DNA of 64,000 nt from CAVSRC01 sp963782045. Its GTDB lineage: Bacteria > Pseudomonadota > Alphaproteobacteria > Rhizobiales > Kaistiaceae. Each line of letters opens with the position of its first letter. The first letter of the stretch is position 1. The stretch covers positions 496,001 through 560,000 of the forward strand of contig CAWAIR010000006.1 of NCBI GenBank assembly GCA_963782045.1. The letters are read 5' to 3'. Shown here piece by piece: positions 43,714 through 51,843 of the stretch. The translations under genes and the position numbers were made by a program. Below the pieces are notes generated by a model. That model did not search any database. It saw only the letters and a program-made list of their open reading frames with translations, and had not been told where the DNA came from.

Positions 43714-43742
43714 CCCCGCGGTGCGAAGCCGCGGGGCTTTTC
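43714..43742 (+). terminator. Intrinsic terminator of leuC
   Basis: CCCCGCGG-tgcgaag-CCGCGGGG, then CTTTTCG. The flanks (GCGAA upstream, TTCG downstream) can lengthen the stem. Confidence 0.88.
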
Positions 43743-43810
43743 GTATGTGAGGTGAGCCCACGTTGGTTTGCTGACGTCGGCTTCATATCGGCGCAAGTCG
43801 ATTGTCTTGA

Positions 43811-44716
43811 TCAGTCCGCGGATACCCTCTTGAGCGCGGCCTGCACCCAGCGATCGTCCGGCGCCAGCTCAAGCGCGCGGCGGTAATCCGCCCGGGCGCG
43901 ATCGTTCAGGCCCTTGTGTTCGAATATGGATCCACGGATGCGGTAGATCGCCGGATTGTTCTTTTCTACGCGCAAGGCAGCCCTGCAATCGGCCAGAGCC
44001 TCGTCATAGGCACCCATCTGACCCAGCGCCGTCGCACGATTGACGCGCGCGAGGATATCGGCGGGGTCGATCTCGATCATGCGCGAAAAATCGGCAACCG
44101 CTTCCCTCAGCTTCCCCTGGTCGATCCAGAACTCGGCGCGCCGCATCAACGTGTAGCTGTCGGCGCTGAGAGCGACCGCGCGGTCGAAGGCACGACGCGC
44201 GTCTTCGATCCTGCCCAGGTGCGAGAGCACGATGCCGCGCCCCGCATGCGATGGCGCATCGCCCGGTGCAATGCTGAGCGCAGCATCGTAATCGCGCAGC
44301 GAGTCGCCATAGCGCTTCAGTTTTCGCAGGGTTTCGGCACGGGCCCAAAGGGCGAAAGCATTGCGGTCGGCCGCAACGGCATGATCCTGGTCGGCGAGGG
44401 CCTCGGCCGAGCGGCCGAGATGCCACAACGCCCCGGCGCGGTAGGTGAGCAGAACGGAGAGCGCGCGCGGCGTCGGTGGGCCCATGGCAAGCGCCTTGTC
44501 GTATTGCGCCAGCGCGCCCGCGTAGTCGTGCTGCTCCCTGCCGAGCCTCTCACCCGACCGGACGGTCTGGGTGTATTCCGCGTGGGCAGCGTCGGTTTCA
44601 ACCGGAATGAGCGGAGCGGCAAGGCCCAGGCCCGCGCCGCCCGTGACCAATCCGACCATGGCAAATGCGAACAGCCAGCCGGCCGCTCGTGCCGAGATTT
44701 GAGACTTCGTCCGCAT
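43811..44716 (-). CDS. TPR-repeat secreted or membrane-anchored protein
   Basis: 301 residues from ATG 44716 (MRTKSQISARAAGWLFAFAM). Signal or anchor helix to about residue 35, then consecutive TPR units, e.g. DYAGALAQYDKALAMG, AEALADQDHAVAADRN, YGDSLRDYDAALSIAPGDAPSHAGRGIVLSHLGRIEDARRAFDRAVALS, REAVADFSRMIEIDPADILARVNRATALGQMGAYDEALADCRAALRVEKNNP and HKGLNDRARADYRRALELAPDD. Likely a periplasmic scaffold. Function unknown. Convergent to leuC. Confidence 0.83.
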   Translation of the reverse strand: MRTKSQISARAAGWLFAFAMVGLVTGGAGLGLAAPLIPVETDAAHAEYTQTVRSGERLGREQHDYAGALAQYDKALAMGPPTPRALSVLLTYRAGALWHLGRSAEALADQDHAVAADRNAFALWARAETLRKLKRYGDSLRDYDAALSIAPGDAPSHAGRGIVLSHLGRIEDARRAFDRAVALSADSYTLMRRAEFWIDQGKLREAVADFSRMIEIDPADILARVNRATALGQMGAYDEALADCRAALRVEKNNPAIYRIRGSIFEHKGLNDRARADYRRALELAPDDRWVQAALKRVSAD

Positions 44717-44847
44717 CGTTGGTGTCGCCCGAGGATGCCTGTTGCTGCACAATCATAACAGGCGCATGACAACAGCCCGTAGTTGCAGACCGTCGCGCTG
44801 CCCGGGTTTTCGGCCGCGCGGTTAACGGGAGCCTGCCGTGGTTGTTG

Positions 44848-45267
44848 TCAGCGCAACAGCTTGAGCGACCCGGTCAGCGACTTCACCCAGGACGACGGGC
44901 CGGCGAGGCCGAGGCCGTCGATCTCCTCCTCCTCCAGCGACTTGGTGCCGAGCGCCGTTTCATAATCGGCGAAGACATGGATCGACCGCGCGAAGGCCGG
45001 GAAGGGGACGATCGCCGCGCCGTTCTGCCGGCGGGCAAACGCCTTCAGCATCACGTCGCGGATCGCGGTGCGGTCGGCCTGCAGGACGGGCATGGGCTGG
45101 TTGCAGACGCTGCCGAATTGCCGGCCGGCGGCATCGGCGAGCGCGCTGTCGGCGAGCCTGGGGCATTGCGCCCCCAGCCCGACGGCGATCACGCCGACCG
45201 AATTCGCCACCAGCCCGAGGGGCATGTCTGGCGTCACGATCACCGCTACGCGCATGTCGTTGGTCAT
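44848..45267 (-). CDS. DUF2000 family protein
   Basis: 139 residues from ATG 45267. MRVAVIVTPDMPLGLVANSVGVIAVGLGAQCP, NQPMPVLQADRTAIRDVML, VPFPAFARSIHVFADYETAL and the end LEEEEIDGLGLAGPSSWVKSLTGSLKLLR match DUF2000. The family fold resembles peptidyl-tRNA hydrolase-like proteins; activity unknown. It is divergent from an Lrp/AsnC regulator gene with 124 bases between the starts, a typical regulator-target arrangement. Confidence 0.85.
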   Translation of the reverse strand: MTNDMRVAVIVTPDMPLGLVANSVGVIAVGLGAQCPRLADSALADAAGRQFGSVCNQPMPVLQADRTAIRDVMLKAFARRQNGAAIVPFPAFARSIHVFADYETALGTKSLEEEEIDGLGLAGPSSWVKSLTGSLKLLR

Positions 45268-45391
45268 TGCCTGCTCCGAAAAGATGCTGCGCCAGCATAA
45301 TTCCAGGGAGGCGGCAGAATCTTCCTGACTCGCCGAATTGTTGCTAAGTCTCGCTAGGACGTACCTGAAATCAATCACAATGAGGTCAATC

Positions 45392-45868
45392 ATGCCTGAC
45401 GCGCTGGAGCCCGCCGACGCCCGCATCCTGCGCGAACTGCAGGCCGACGGGCGGCTGACCAATCAGGCGCTGGCCGAGCGGGTGGGGCTCTCCGCCTCGC
45501 CCTGCTGGCGGCGGGTACGGGCGCTGGAGGAGGCCGGTATCATCAAGGGCTACCGGGCGGTGCTGGAGCGGCGCGAGATCGGGCTCGGTGTGCTCGCCTT
45601 TGCCCGCGTGCGGGTCGGCGGCCACAGCGACCGCGAGGCGCAGGAGTTCGCCGACAGCGTCGCCCGGCTTGAGGCAGTGGTCGCCTGCTACGCCATCGCC
45701 GGCGACGCCGACTTTCTGCTGCAGGTGGTCGCCTCCGACCTCGACGCCTATGCCCGCTTCTCCATGGAGGTGCTGCGCGCACTGCCGCACATCAAGGAGA
45801 TGCAGACGATGTTCGTGCTGAAGGAGATCAAGCCCTTCACCGGCCTGCCGGTGGCGGCGGCGGTCTGA
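45392..45868 (+). CDS. Lrp/AsnC family transcriptional regulator
   Basis: 158 residues from ATG 45392 (GAGG upstream). N-terminal HTH: LEPADARILRELQADGRLTNQALAERVGLSASPCWRRVRALEEAGIIKGYRAVLE. C-terminal RAM/AsnC ligand domain: VLAFARVRVG, VVACYAIAGDADFLLQVVASDLDAYARFSMEVLRALPHIKEMQTMFVLKEIK. An amino acid is the likely effector. Probably regulates the divergent DUF2000 gene and itself from the AT-richer 45268-45391 region. Confidence 0.93.
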   Translation: MPDALEPADARILRELQADGRLTNQALAERVGLSASPCWRRVRALEEAGIIKGYRAVLERREIGLGVLAFARVRVGGHSDREAQEFADSVARLEAVVACYAIAGDADFLLQVVASDLDAYARFSMEVLRALPHIKEMQTMFVLKEIKPFTGLPVAAAV

Positions 45869-45881
45869 GACCGGAGCGGCG

Positions 45882-45914
45882 AAAGGCCCCGCGGCGCGGA
45901 CCGCGGGGCCTTTT
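45882..45914 (+). terminator. Intrinsic terminator of the Lrp-type gene
   Basis: AAAGGCCCCGCGG-cgcgga-CCGCGGGGCCTTTT: 13-base perfect stem with a T-run; the A-run on the other side lets it also serve the convergent gene. Confidence 0.9.
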
Positions 45915-45931
45915 CCGTGTTTCGGGGCTGC

Positions 45932-46240
45932 CTAGTGGCCCCAGCGGTCGTGGTTGTTCCAGTCGCCGCGCGGACCGCGATGGTCCCAGCCGCAGTCGCG
46001 GCCGACGACGACCTGGCGGTAGTGCGGGTTGCCCCAGCGATCCCACCAGCGCACGGTCCGCACGATCGGGCGGCATTGGCGCATGTCCGGATGCCAGCGG
46101 TGACCATCGCCGAGGCCGAAACTCCAGCCGGGGCCGTTGAAATGGATGGAAGCCGCCGAGGCGGTGCTGGCGGTGCCGACCATGGCGCCGGCGGCGATGA
46201 GGCCGGCGGTGGCGGTGGCGATCAGGGTCTTCTTCAACAT
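45932..46240 (-). CDS. Small secreted Trp/Arg/His-rich protein
   Basis: 102 residues. Signal peptide MLKKTLIATATAGLIAAGAM to TASAAS, then IHFNGPGWSFGLGDGHRWHPDMRQCRPIVRTVRWWDRWGNPHYRQVVVGRDCGWDHRGPRGDWNNHDRWGH. The CRPIVRTVRWWDRWGNPHYRQVVVG core with two cysteines is seen in many small secreted proteins of Rhizobiales. Function unknown. Confidence 0.78.
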   Translation of the reverse strand: MLKKTLIATATAGLIAAGAMVGTASTASAASIHFNGPGWSFGLGDGHRWHPDMRQCRPIVRTVRWWDRWGNPHYRQVVVGRDCGWDHRGPRGDWNNHDRWGH

Positions 46241-46344
46241 GACTCAGGTCTCCGTCTCTAGAACTTGTTCCGATCGGCTCAGCGACCGTATGAGGGCTGT
46301 TCTAGGCGCCCCGCCTTGAACCGAAGCTGAGGTGGCGGTTCATC

Positions 46345-46366
46345 GCCGGTTCAGGGTGGAACCGGC
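46345..46366. other. Stem-loop before the small membrane protein gene
   Basis: GCCGGTTC-agggtg-GAACCGGC, perfect 8-base stem, 35 bases before ATG 46402. Possible leader structure or operator. Confidence 0.35.
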
Positions 46367-46401
46367 GCTTGCGCTTGACCCGGCGGGCGGGACAGGCGGA
46401 A

Positions 46402-46536
46402 ATGCGGCGCATGAACCGGGACGACAACAGGCCGGACAGGATCGAGGTTTGGGCGCGTCGCGTTGGCCGCACGCTCGGCTACCTGTTCATGCTCAGCCTC
46501 GCCGCCTATCTGGTGGCCATGCTGTGGCCGAAATGA
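46402..46536 (+). CDS. Small single-helix membrane protein
   Basis: 44 residues: a basic N-terminus (MRRMNRDDNRPDRIEVWARR) and one membrane helix (TLGYLFMLSLAAYLVAMLW). ATG preceded by ACAGGCGGAA. Its TGA overlaps the next ATG (ATGA at 46533-46536), so the two genes are translationally coupled. No family recognised. Its partner is a cytosolic zinc peptidase-like protein; the helix might recruit it to the membrane, which is speculation. Confidence 0.6.
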   Translation: MRRMNRDDNRPDRIEVWARRVGRTLGYLFMLSLAAYLVAMLWPK

Positions 46537-46952
46537 ACGAGGCCGTGGCGGACTGGGCGGAGAGGGAGGCGCCGTCGCTTGACGACATCCAGAGGATCGC
46601 AGAGGCGAGCTTCGCGGCGTTGCCGGACACCTTCCGCAAGCTCTGTGGCGACATCGAATTCCGGGTGAGCGAGTTCCCCGAGGACGAGGTGCTCGACGAT
46701 CTCGGCATCGAATCGGAGTTCGATCTCCTCGGCCTGTTCCACGGTGTCGGGCTCGCCCAGGACGACGCGGCGGCCCGCACCGGACAGATGCCCAACCGCG
46801 TCTGGCTCTACCGGCGGCCGATCCTCGACTATTGGGCGGAGCACGAGGAGACGCTGGGGGCGATCGTCGGCCACGTTCTGGTCCACGAGATTGGCCACCA
46901 TTTCGGTCTGTCGGACGAGGACATGGAAGCAATCGAGGCCAGCGCCGAGTGA
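46533..46952 (+). CDS. Metallopeptidase family (zincin-like) protein
   Basis: 139 residues. LDDIQRIAEASFAALPDTFRKLCGDIEFRVSEFPEDEVLDDLGIESEFDLLGLFHGVGL is the conserved N-terminal half, and GHVLVHEIGHHFGLSDEDMEAIE contains the zinc motif HEIGH (residues 118-122), with a downstream acidic ligand. It is the 'possibl zinc metallopeptidase' (zincin_1) family, widespread in Actinobacteria and Alphaproteobacteria. Substrate unknown. ATGA overlap with the small membrane protein. Confidence 0.9.
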   Translation: MNEAVADWAEREAPSLDDIQRIAEASFAALPDTFRKLCGDIEFRVSEFPEDEVLDDLGIESEFDLLGLFHGVGLAQDDAAARTGQMPNRVWLYRRPILDYWAEHEETLGAIVGHVLVHEIGHHFGLSDEDMEAIEASAE

Positions 46953-47115
46953 ATCGCCTGGATGATGGCTTGTTAACGATATCTCCCATGCCGCCGCGGC
47001 CGGCGGGCGGATGACAGCAAGCTGAAAGCCGGGCGGGGCTAGACCGGGCGTCGGCATGGACGTTGCCGCTCCCACGTGAACGCCCGCATGCCGCTCCTCC
47101 CAACGGACTGCGCAT

Positions 47116-47724
47116 ATGACTCTTGTCAGTACCAAACTCCGCTACGGCGCGGTCGCCCAGGCTTTCCACTGGGCGACCTTCGTGCTTCTGGCGACCGCCT
47201 GGCTGGTCGCTCACGGCCACACCCGCGTGCTCCATGAGACGCTGGGCTTCGCCGTTTTCGTCATCGTCGCCGCCCGGCTGTTGTGGCGGCTCTTCGACCG
47301 CCGGCCCGAGCATGAGATGTCGCTCGCGGTGGCGCTCTCCTCGAAGCTGGTCCACTGGCTGCTCTACGCCATGCTCATCGCCATCCCCGCCACCGCGATC
47401 GTCGGAACGTGGATCGAGGGGCACGGGATCGTCGTCTACGGCCTGGGTCAGATCGGGCCGTATCTGGCGGTCTCGCGCCATCTCGGCCGTCAGATCATGG
47501 AGATGCATTTCCTGCTCGCCAACGCCATCGTGGTGGTGGCCGGGGCGCACGCCGCGGCGGCCCTGTTCCACCACTTCTTCATGAGGGATGGCGTGCTCGC
47601 GGCAATGCTGCCCAAGGCGGTCGCGCGCGCCGTGGACGCGATGACGCCCGACGGGATTGCCCGCACGCTCGATCTGCGGCGGGAGGCCCCCCGGCGCCCG
47701 GCTGCCGGCCACCGCACGGGCTGA
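47116..47724 (+). CDS. Cytochrome b561 (copy 1)
   Basis: 202 residues, four helices. Haem-ligand histidines of the CybB family: AQAFHWATFVLL (helix 1), RVLHETLGFAVFVIV (helix 2), and IMEMHFLLANAIVVVAGAHAAAAL (two in helix 4). A C-terminal extension of about 25 residues is unlike the other copies. Accepts electrons from the quinone pool, possibly as a superoxide oxidase as in E. coli. The 16 bases CTCCTCCCAACGGACT before it are identical to those before copy 2. Confidence 0.92.
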   Translation: MTLVSTKLRYGAVAQAFHWATFVLLATAWLVAHGHTRVLHETLGFAVFVIVAARLLWRLFDRRPEHEMSLAVALSSKLVHWLLYAMLIAIPATAIVGTWIEGHGIVVYGLGQIGPYLAVSRHLGRQIMEMHFLLANAIVVVAGAHAAAALFHHFFMRDGVLAAMLPKAVARAVDAMTPDGIARTLDLRREAPRRPAAGHRTG

Positions 47725-47749
47725 ACCCCCTGGCCGTTACGGAATTCCG

Positions 47750-47776
47750 CCCGGTGTGGCCATCGGCCACACCGGG
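47750..47776. terminator. Strong hairpin between cytochrome b561 copies 1 and 2
   Basis: CCCGGTGTGGCC-atc-GGCCACACCGGG: 12-base perfect stem, 25 bases after the stop of copy 1, but no T-run. Rho-independent termination would be weak; it could also stabilise the mRNA end. Confidence 0.5.
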
Positions 47777-47931
47777 CCGTTGTCGTATGGCGCCGGGTGA
47801 GAGGCCGCACGGTCGACGGGCGTTGACGGAATCGTGAATGTGCGCCGGTGCCGGAGGGCACCCGCCTTACGTAGGGCCTCGCGGTTTCCTACGTGTCGGC
47901 CAACGTACCCTCCTCCCAACGGACTCCGCAC

Positions 47932-48456
47932 ATGACGCTTCTCGGTACCGAACTCCGCTACGGCACGGTCGCCCAGGCCTTCCACTGGGTCACGGTCATT
48001 CTGGTGGCGACCGCCTGGCTGGTGGCCGGCCATGACCGCTCGCCCACCATCGTCCTCCACCAGACGATCGGCACGACCGTCTTCGTGCTGGTGGCGCTCC
48101 GCCTGTTGTGGCGCGCCTTCGACCGCCGGCCCGAGCAGCCGATCTCCAAGGTGGAGGCCTGGTCCTCCAAGGCCATGCATGGCCTGCTCTACCTGCTCCT
48201 CCTGGCCATCCCGGCGACCGCCATCGTCGGGTCGCAGCTCGAAGGCCATCCCATGGTGCTCTACGGCGTCGGCCAGGTCGGCCAATACCTGACCGCCTCG
48301 CGCCGCCTCGGTCACCAGATCCTCGAGTACCATCAGTTGCTCGGCAACCTGATCGTCTGGCTGGCGGGGCTGCATGCCGCCGCGGCGCTTTATCACCACT
48401 ATCTCCGCCGCGACGGGGTGCTGAGGGCCATGCTGCCCGGCGGCCGGGCGGCATAG
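47932..48456 (+). CDS. Cytochrome b561 (copy 2)
   Basis: 174 residues from ATG 47932. Opens MTLLGTELRYGTVAQAFHWVTVILVATAWLVA, very like copy 1. All four haem histidines are present (FHW, VLHQTIG, EYHQLLGNLIVWLAGLHAAAALYHHY). Conserved loop LRLLWRAFDRRPEQP. The shared upstream 16-mer has the same 6-base distance to the ATG as in copy 1. Confidence 0.93.
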   Translation: MTLLGTELRYGTVAQAFHWVTVILVATAWLVAGHDRSPTIVLHQTIGTTVFVLVALRLLWRAFDRRPEQPISKVEAWSSKAMHGLLYLLLLAIPATAIVGSQLEGHPMVLYGVGQVGQYLTASRRLGHQILEYHQLLGNLIVWLAGLHAAAALYHHYLRRDGVLRAMLPGGRAA

Positions 48457-48538
48457 GCAAGAACGGAGCGGCGGGCGGTGTGGCGTTTCGCCCAGCCCCG
48501 CGGTCACATGCCACGGAGTCCCCGCGCGTAGGATTTGC

Positions 48539-48557
48539 CCGGTCACCACGTGACCGG
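48539..48557. promoter_or_regulatory. 19-base palindrome upstream of cytochrome b561 copy 3
   Basis: CCGGTCAC-cac-GTGACCGG, perfect 8-base arms, ending 30 bases before the start at 48587. Candidate operator; no regulator identified. Confidence 0.4.
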
Positions 48558-48586
48558 CGGAGAATCCTTGCGACGGGGAGTTCGAC

Positions 48587-49075
48587 ATGACGCTTTTCGG
48601 AACCCGGTTCCGCTACGGCCCCATCGCCCAGGCGTTCCACTGGGTGATGGCGGCCCTGGTGATCCTTGCCCTGGTTACGGCGGTTGGCGATGTCTTTCCG
48701 CTGCATGAGGGGGTCGGCATCACGGTCTTCACACTCACCGCGTTCCGCCTGCTGTGGCGTTCGTTCGACCGGCTGCCGGGCAAGCCGCCGATGCGCAATG
48801 CGCTGGCACGCTGGTCGTGGCGGACGGACCTCGCCCTCTACGTCCTGCTCTTCGCCGTGCCGATCATGGGGCTCATCGGTTCGCACGAGCTTCAGGCGAT
48901 GGCGGCGGGCACACACCCCGGGGTCGGCGTCATCGACCTGCACCGGCTGGCGGGCGTGCTTCTCTTCCTCGCTGCGGGGCTGCATTCCGCCTTCGCCCTC
49001 TACCACCACTACGGCAAGCGCGACGGCGTGATGCAAATGATGCTGCCCGGCGGTCCGCCGGCGAAGGCCGCTTAG
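48587..49075 (+). CDS. Cytochrome b561 (copy 3)
   Basis: 162 residues. Haem histidines kept (AQAFHWVMAAL, PLHEGVGITVF, IDLHRLAGVLLFLAAGLHSAFALYHHY). More divergent: helix 3 lacks the His found in copies 1 and 2 (KLVHWLLY/AMHGLLY versus RTDLALY), and the loop before helix 4 is different. Different upstream sequence with its own palindrome suggests separate regulation. Its stop overlaps the end of deoD by 4 bases. Confidence 0.92.
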   Translation: MTLFGTRFRYGPIAQAFHWVMAALVILALVTAVGDVFPLHEGVGITVFTLTAFRLLWRSFDRLPGKPPMRNALARWSWRTDLALYVLLFAVPIMGLIGSHELQAMAAGTHPGVGVIDLHRLAGVLLFLAAGLHSAFALYHHYGKRDGVMQMMLPGGPPAKAA

Positions 49076-49782
49076 GCAGACACTGCCACGTCGAGCGACA
49101 GCTCGACCATCTCATGGAGCGAGGACTGGCGCTCCTCGGGCTTTAGCTTGTCGCCGGTGACGATGTTGTCGCTGATCGAACAGATCGAGACGGCGCGGGC
49201 GCCGTAGCGGGCGGCGAGCGTGTAGAGCGTCGCCGATTCCATCTCGACGGCGAGGACGCCGTGGGCGCGGAGCGGGTCGTAAACCTTGGGGCCGTCGGGG
49301 TGGTAGAAGACGTCGGACGAGACGATGCCGCCGACGTGCCAGGTGAGGCCCTGGCGTTCGGCGATCTCGACCGCCGAGCGGAGCAGGCCGAAATCGGCGA
49401 CGGGAGCGAAGATATAGGGGCCGAAGACGTCGCGATTCATGGCGCTGTCGGTGCTGGCGGCCGAGGCGATGACGATGTCGCGGACGTTCAGTTTTTCGCT
49501 CAAGCCCCCGGCGGTGCCGACGCGGATGACGGTCTTGACGCCGTACTCGGCCAAGAGCTCGGTGACGTAGATGCCCAGCGACGGCTGGCCCATGCCGGTC
49601 GCCTGGACGCTCACCGGCTTGCCCTTCCAGGTGCCGGTGAAGCCCAGGCAGTTGCGCACGGCGTTCACCAGGCGCGGCGCCTCGAAAAAGGTCTCGGCGA
49701 TCCACTTGGCCCTGAGCGGGTCGCCGGGCAGCAGGACCGCGTCGGCGTAGTCGCCTTTCTTCGCTTCGTTATGGGGGGTCAC
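49072..49782 (-). CDS. deoD: Purine nucleoside phosphorylase
   Basis: 236 residues, hexameric PNP type. LLPGDPLRAKWIAETFFE, NCLGFTGTWKGKPVSVQATGMGQPSLGIYVTEL, VIRVGTAGGL and VLAVEMESATLYTLAARYGARAVSICSISDNI (the Glu-Met-Glu ribose site and the Asp base site) are all present. Cleaves purine nucleosides to base and (deoxy)ribose-1-phosphate. Single gene, convergent with cytochrome b561 copy 3. Confidence 0.96.
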   Translation of the reverse strand: MTPHNEAKKGDYADAVLLPGDPLRAKWIAETFFEAPRLVNAVRNCLGFTGTWKGKPVSVQATGMGQPSLGIYVTELLAEYGVKTVIRVGTAGGLSEKLNVRDIVIASAASTDSAMNRDVFGPYIFAPVADFGLLRSAVEIAERQGLTWHVGGIVSSDVFYHPDGPKVYDPLRAHGVLAVEMESATLYTLAARYGARAVSICSISDNIVTGDKLKPEERQSSLHEMVELSLDVAVSA

Positions 49783-49804
49783 GGCGTTCCTCCGGTTTTC
49801 CCGT

Positions 49805-49885
49805 CGTTTGTAGCCCGGATGGGGCGGAGCGCAATCCGGGTCCTTCGAGGGCTGCCTTTGGCAGCCTCCTCAGGATGAGGCGGTG
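49805..49885. repeat. Two REP-like palindromic repeats between deoD and leuD
   Basis: First: GTAGCCCGGATGGGGCGGAG...CAATCCGGG, whose CCCGGAT/ATCCGGG arms form a hairpin. Second: CCTTCGAGG, a hairpin GGCTGCC/GGCAGCC, then CTCCTCAGGATGAGG. Both types are widespread intergenic repeats in Rhizobiales genomes. Confidence 0.7.
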
Positions 49886-49985
49886 GCGACGATGGGCCCG
49901 CCTTTGGTGGGCTCCTCGGCATGGGGCGGCTTGACCTCCGTTGCCGGCCGTCGCATGACAGGCGCCCTTGGCAAGGATAGCGCGC

Positions 49986-50591
49986 ATGGACAGGTTCACG
50001 ACCCTCACCGCGGTGGCGGCGCCGCTCGACATGATCAACGTCGATACCGACATGATCATCCCCAAGGACTACCTGAAGACGATCAAGCGCACCGGCCTTG
50101 GCAAGGGCCTGTTCGCCGAGATGCGCTACCAGGACGACGGGTCGGAGAACCCGGACTTCGTGCTCAACAAGCCGGCCTACAAGAAGGCCCAGATCCTGGT
50201 CGCCGGCAACAATTTCGGCTGCGGCTCGAGCCGCGAGCATGCGCCCTGGGCGCTGCTCGACTACGGCATCCGCTGCGTCATCTCCACCGAGTTCGGCGAC
50301 ATCTTCTACAACAACGCCTTCAAGAACGGCATGCTGCCGATCAAGGTCTCCAAGGAAGACCTCGCCAAGCTGATGGATGACGCCGAGCGCGGCGCCAACG
50401 CGACGCTGTCGATCGACCTGGAAAACCAGACGATCCAGGGGCCGGACGGCGGCACCATCCATTTCGAGGTGGACGCCTTCAAGAAGCACTGCCTGCTCAA
50501 CGGCCTCGACGAGGTGGGGCTCACCATGGAAAAGGCCGATGAAATCGCCACCTATGAGCAGAAGGTCGCCGCCGAGCGGCCCTGGGTTTGA
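49986..50591 (+). CDS. leuD: 3-isopropylmalate dehydratase small subunit
   Basis: 201 residues from ATG 49986 (MDRFTTLTAVAAPLDMINVDTDMIIPKDYLKTIKRTGLG). ILVAGNNFGCGSSREHAPWALLDYGIRCVIS is the swivel-domain signature, and FGDIFYNNAFKNGMLPI follows. Works with LeuC. It could also start six codons earlier (49968). Next gene rlmN follows after 18 bases on the same strand. Confidence 0.96.
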   Translation: MDRFTTLTAVAAPLDMINVDTDMIIPKDYLKTIKRTGLGKGLFAEMRYQDDGSENPDFVLNKPAYKKAQILVAGNNFGCGSSREHAPWALLDYGIRCVISTEFGDIFYNNAFKNGMLPIKVSKEDLAKLMDDAERGANATLSIDLENQTIQGPDGGTIHFEVDAFKKHCLLNGLDEVGLTMEKADEIATYEQKVAAERPWV

Positions 50592-50609
50592 TTTCTCGCT
50601 GTTGAGGCC

Positions 50610-51839
50610 ATGACGATCGCCGCTTCTCTTTCTCCGGACATCGCCGCGCCCGGCCGCAGGCTCGCGCGGCCGTCGCTCACCGGCATGAGTCGGGAGGAGC
50701 TCGGCGCGGCGCTCGCCGCCATCGGCGTGCCGGGGGGCCAGGTGCGCATGCGCACCGCCCAGCTCTGGCACTGGCTCTATGTGCGCGGGGCGACCGACTT
50801 CGCCGAGATGACCAACGTCTCCAAGGAGCTGCGCGGCAAGCTCGGCGACGCCTACGCGGTCGGCCGGCCCGAGATCGTCACCGAACAGGTCTCGGCGGAC
50901 GGCACCCGCAAGTGGCTCTTGCGCTTTCCGCCGCGCGGGGCGGGGCGCCCGGTCGAGGTGGAGACGGTCTATATCCCTGAAGAGGGGCGCGGCACGCTCT
51001 GCCTGTCGAGCCAGGTCGGCTGCACGCTCTCCTGCTCCTTCTGCCACACCGGCACGCAGATGATGGTGCGCAACCTGACCGCCGAGGAGATCGTCGGGCA
51101 GATTCTTTTGGCGCGCGACCGGCTCGGCGACTATCCGGCGCCGGGCGTGTCGAAGTCGGCGCCGGCGCCCGAGCGCGAAGCCAGCAAGGAAGCGCCGGCC
51201 ACCGGCCGGCTCGTCTCCAACATCGTCATGATGGGCATGGGCGAGCCGCTCTACAATTACGACAACGTCCGCCAGGCGCTCGCGATCGCCGCCGACGGCG
51301 ACGGCATCGCGCTCTCCAAGCGTCGGATCACCCTGTCGACCTCCGGCGTGGTGCCGATGATCCCGCGGGTCGGCGAGGACCTCGGCGTGCTGCTGGCGAT
51401 CTCGCTGCACGCGGTCACCGACGCGCTGCGCGACGCGCTGGTGCCGCTCAACAAGAAGTATCCGATCGCCGAGTTGATGGCCGCCTGCCGCGCCTATCCG
51501 GGGCTGTCGAACGCGCGGCGCATCACCTTCGAGTATGTGATGCTGAAGGGCATCAACGATTCCCCCGCTGAAGCGCGGGCGCTGGTGAAATTGCTCGCTG
51601 GAATCCCGGCCAAGATCAACCTGATCCCGTTCAATCCGTGGCCGGGGTCGGGCTATGAGTGCTCCGACTGGGAGACGATCGAGCGCTTCGCCGACATCGT
51701 CAACCGCGCCGGCTACGCCTCGCCGGTGCGCACGCCGCGCGGCCGCGATATCCTCGCCGCCTGCGGCCAGCTCAAGAGCGAGAGCGAACGCCTGCGCATC
51801 CGCGAGCGCATGGCGCTGGAAGCCATGATCGCGGGGTAG
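50610..51839 (+). CDS. rlmN: Dual-specificity 23S rRNA/tRNA (adenine-C2) methyltransferase RlmN
   Basis: 409 residues. Radical-SAM motif LSSQVGCTLSCSFCHTGTQMMVRNLTAEEIVGQIL (CxxxCxxC). SNIVMMGMGEPLYNYDNV, RRITLSTSGVVPMIPRVGEDLGVLLAISLHAV and LKGINDSPAEARAL follow, and the conserved C-terminal Cys is in LAACGQL. A ~25-residue Pro/Ala/Glu-rich insert (APGVSKSAPAPEREASKEAP) lies before SNIVMMGMGE. Methylates A2503 of 23S rRNA and A37 of tRNAs. Confidence 0.96.
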   Translation: MTIAASLSPDIAAPGRRLARPSLTGMSREELGAALAAIGVPGGQVRMRTAQLWHWLYVRGATDFAEMTNVSKELRGKLGDAYAVGRPEIVTEQVSADGTRKWLLRFPPRGAGRPVEVETVYIPEEGRGTLCLSSQVGCTLSCSFCHTGTQMMVRNLTAEEIVGQILLARDRLGDYPAPGVSKSAPAPEREASKEAPATGRLVSNIVMMGMGEPLYNYDNVRQALAIAADGDGIALSKRRITLSTSGVVPMIPRVGEDLGVLLAISLHAVTDALRDALVPLNKKYPIAELMAACRAYPGLSNARRITFEYVMLKGINDSPAEARALVKLLAGIPAKINLIPFNPWPGSGYECSDWETIERFADIVNRAGYASPVRTPRGRDILAACGQLKSESERLRIRERMALEAMIAG

Positions 51840-51843
51840 GCCG

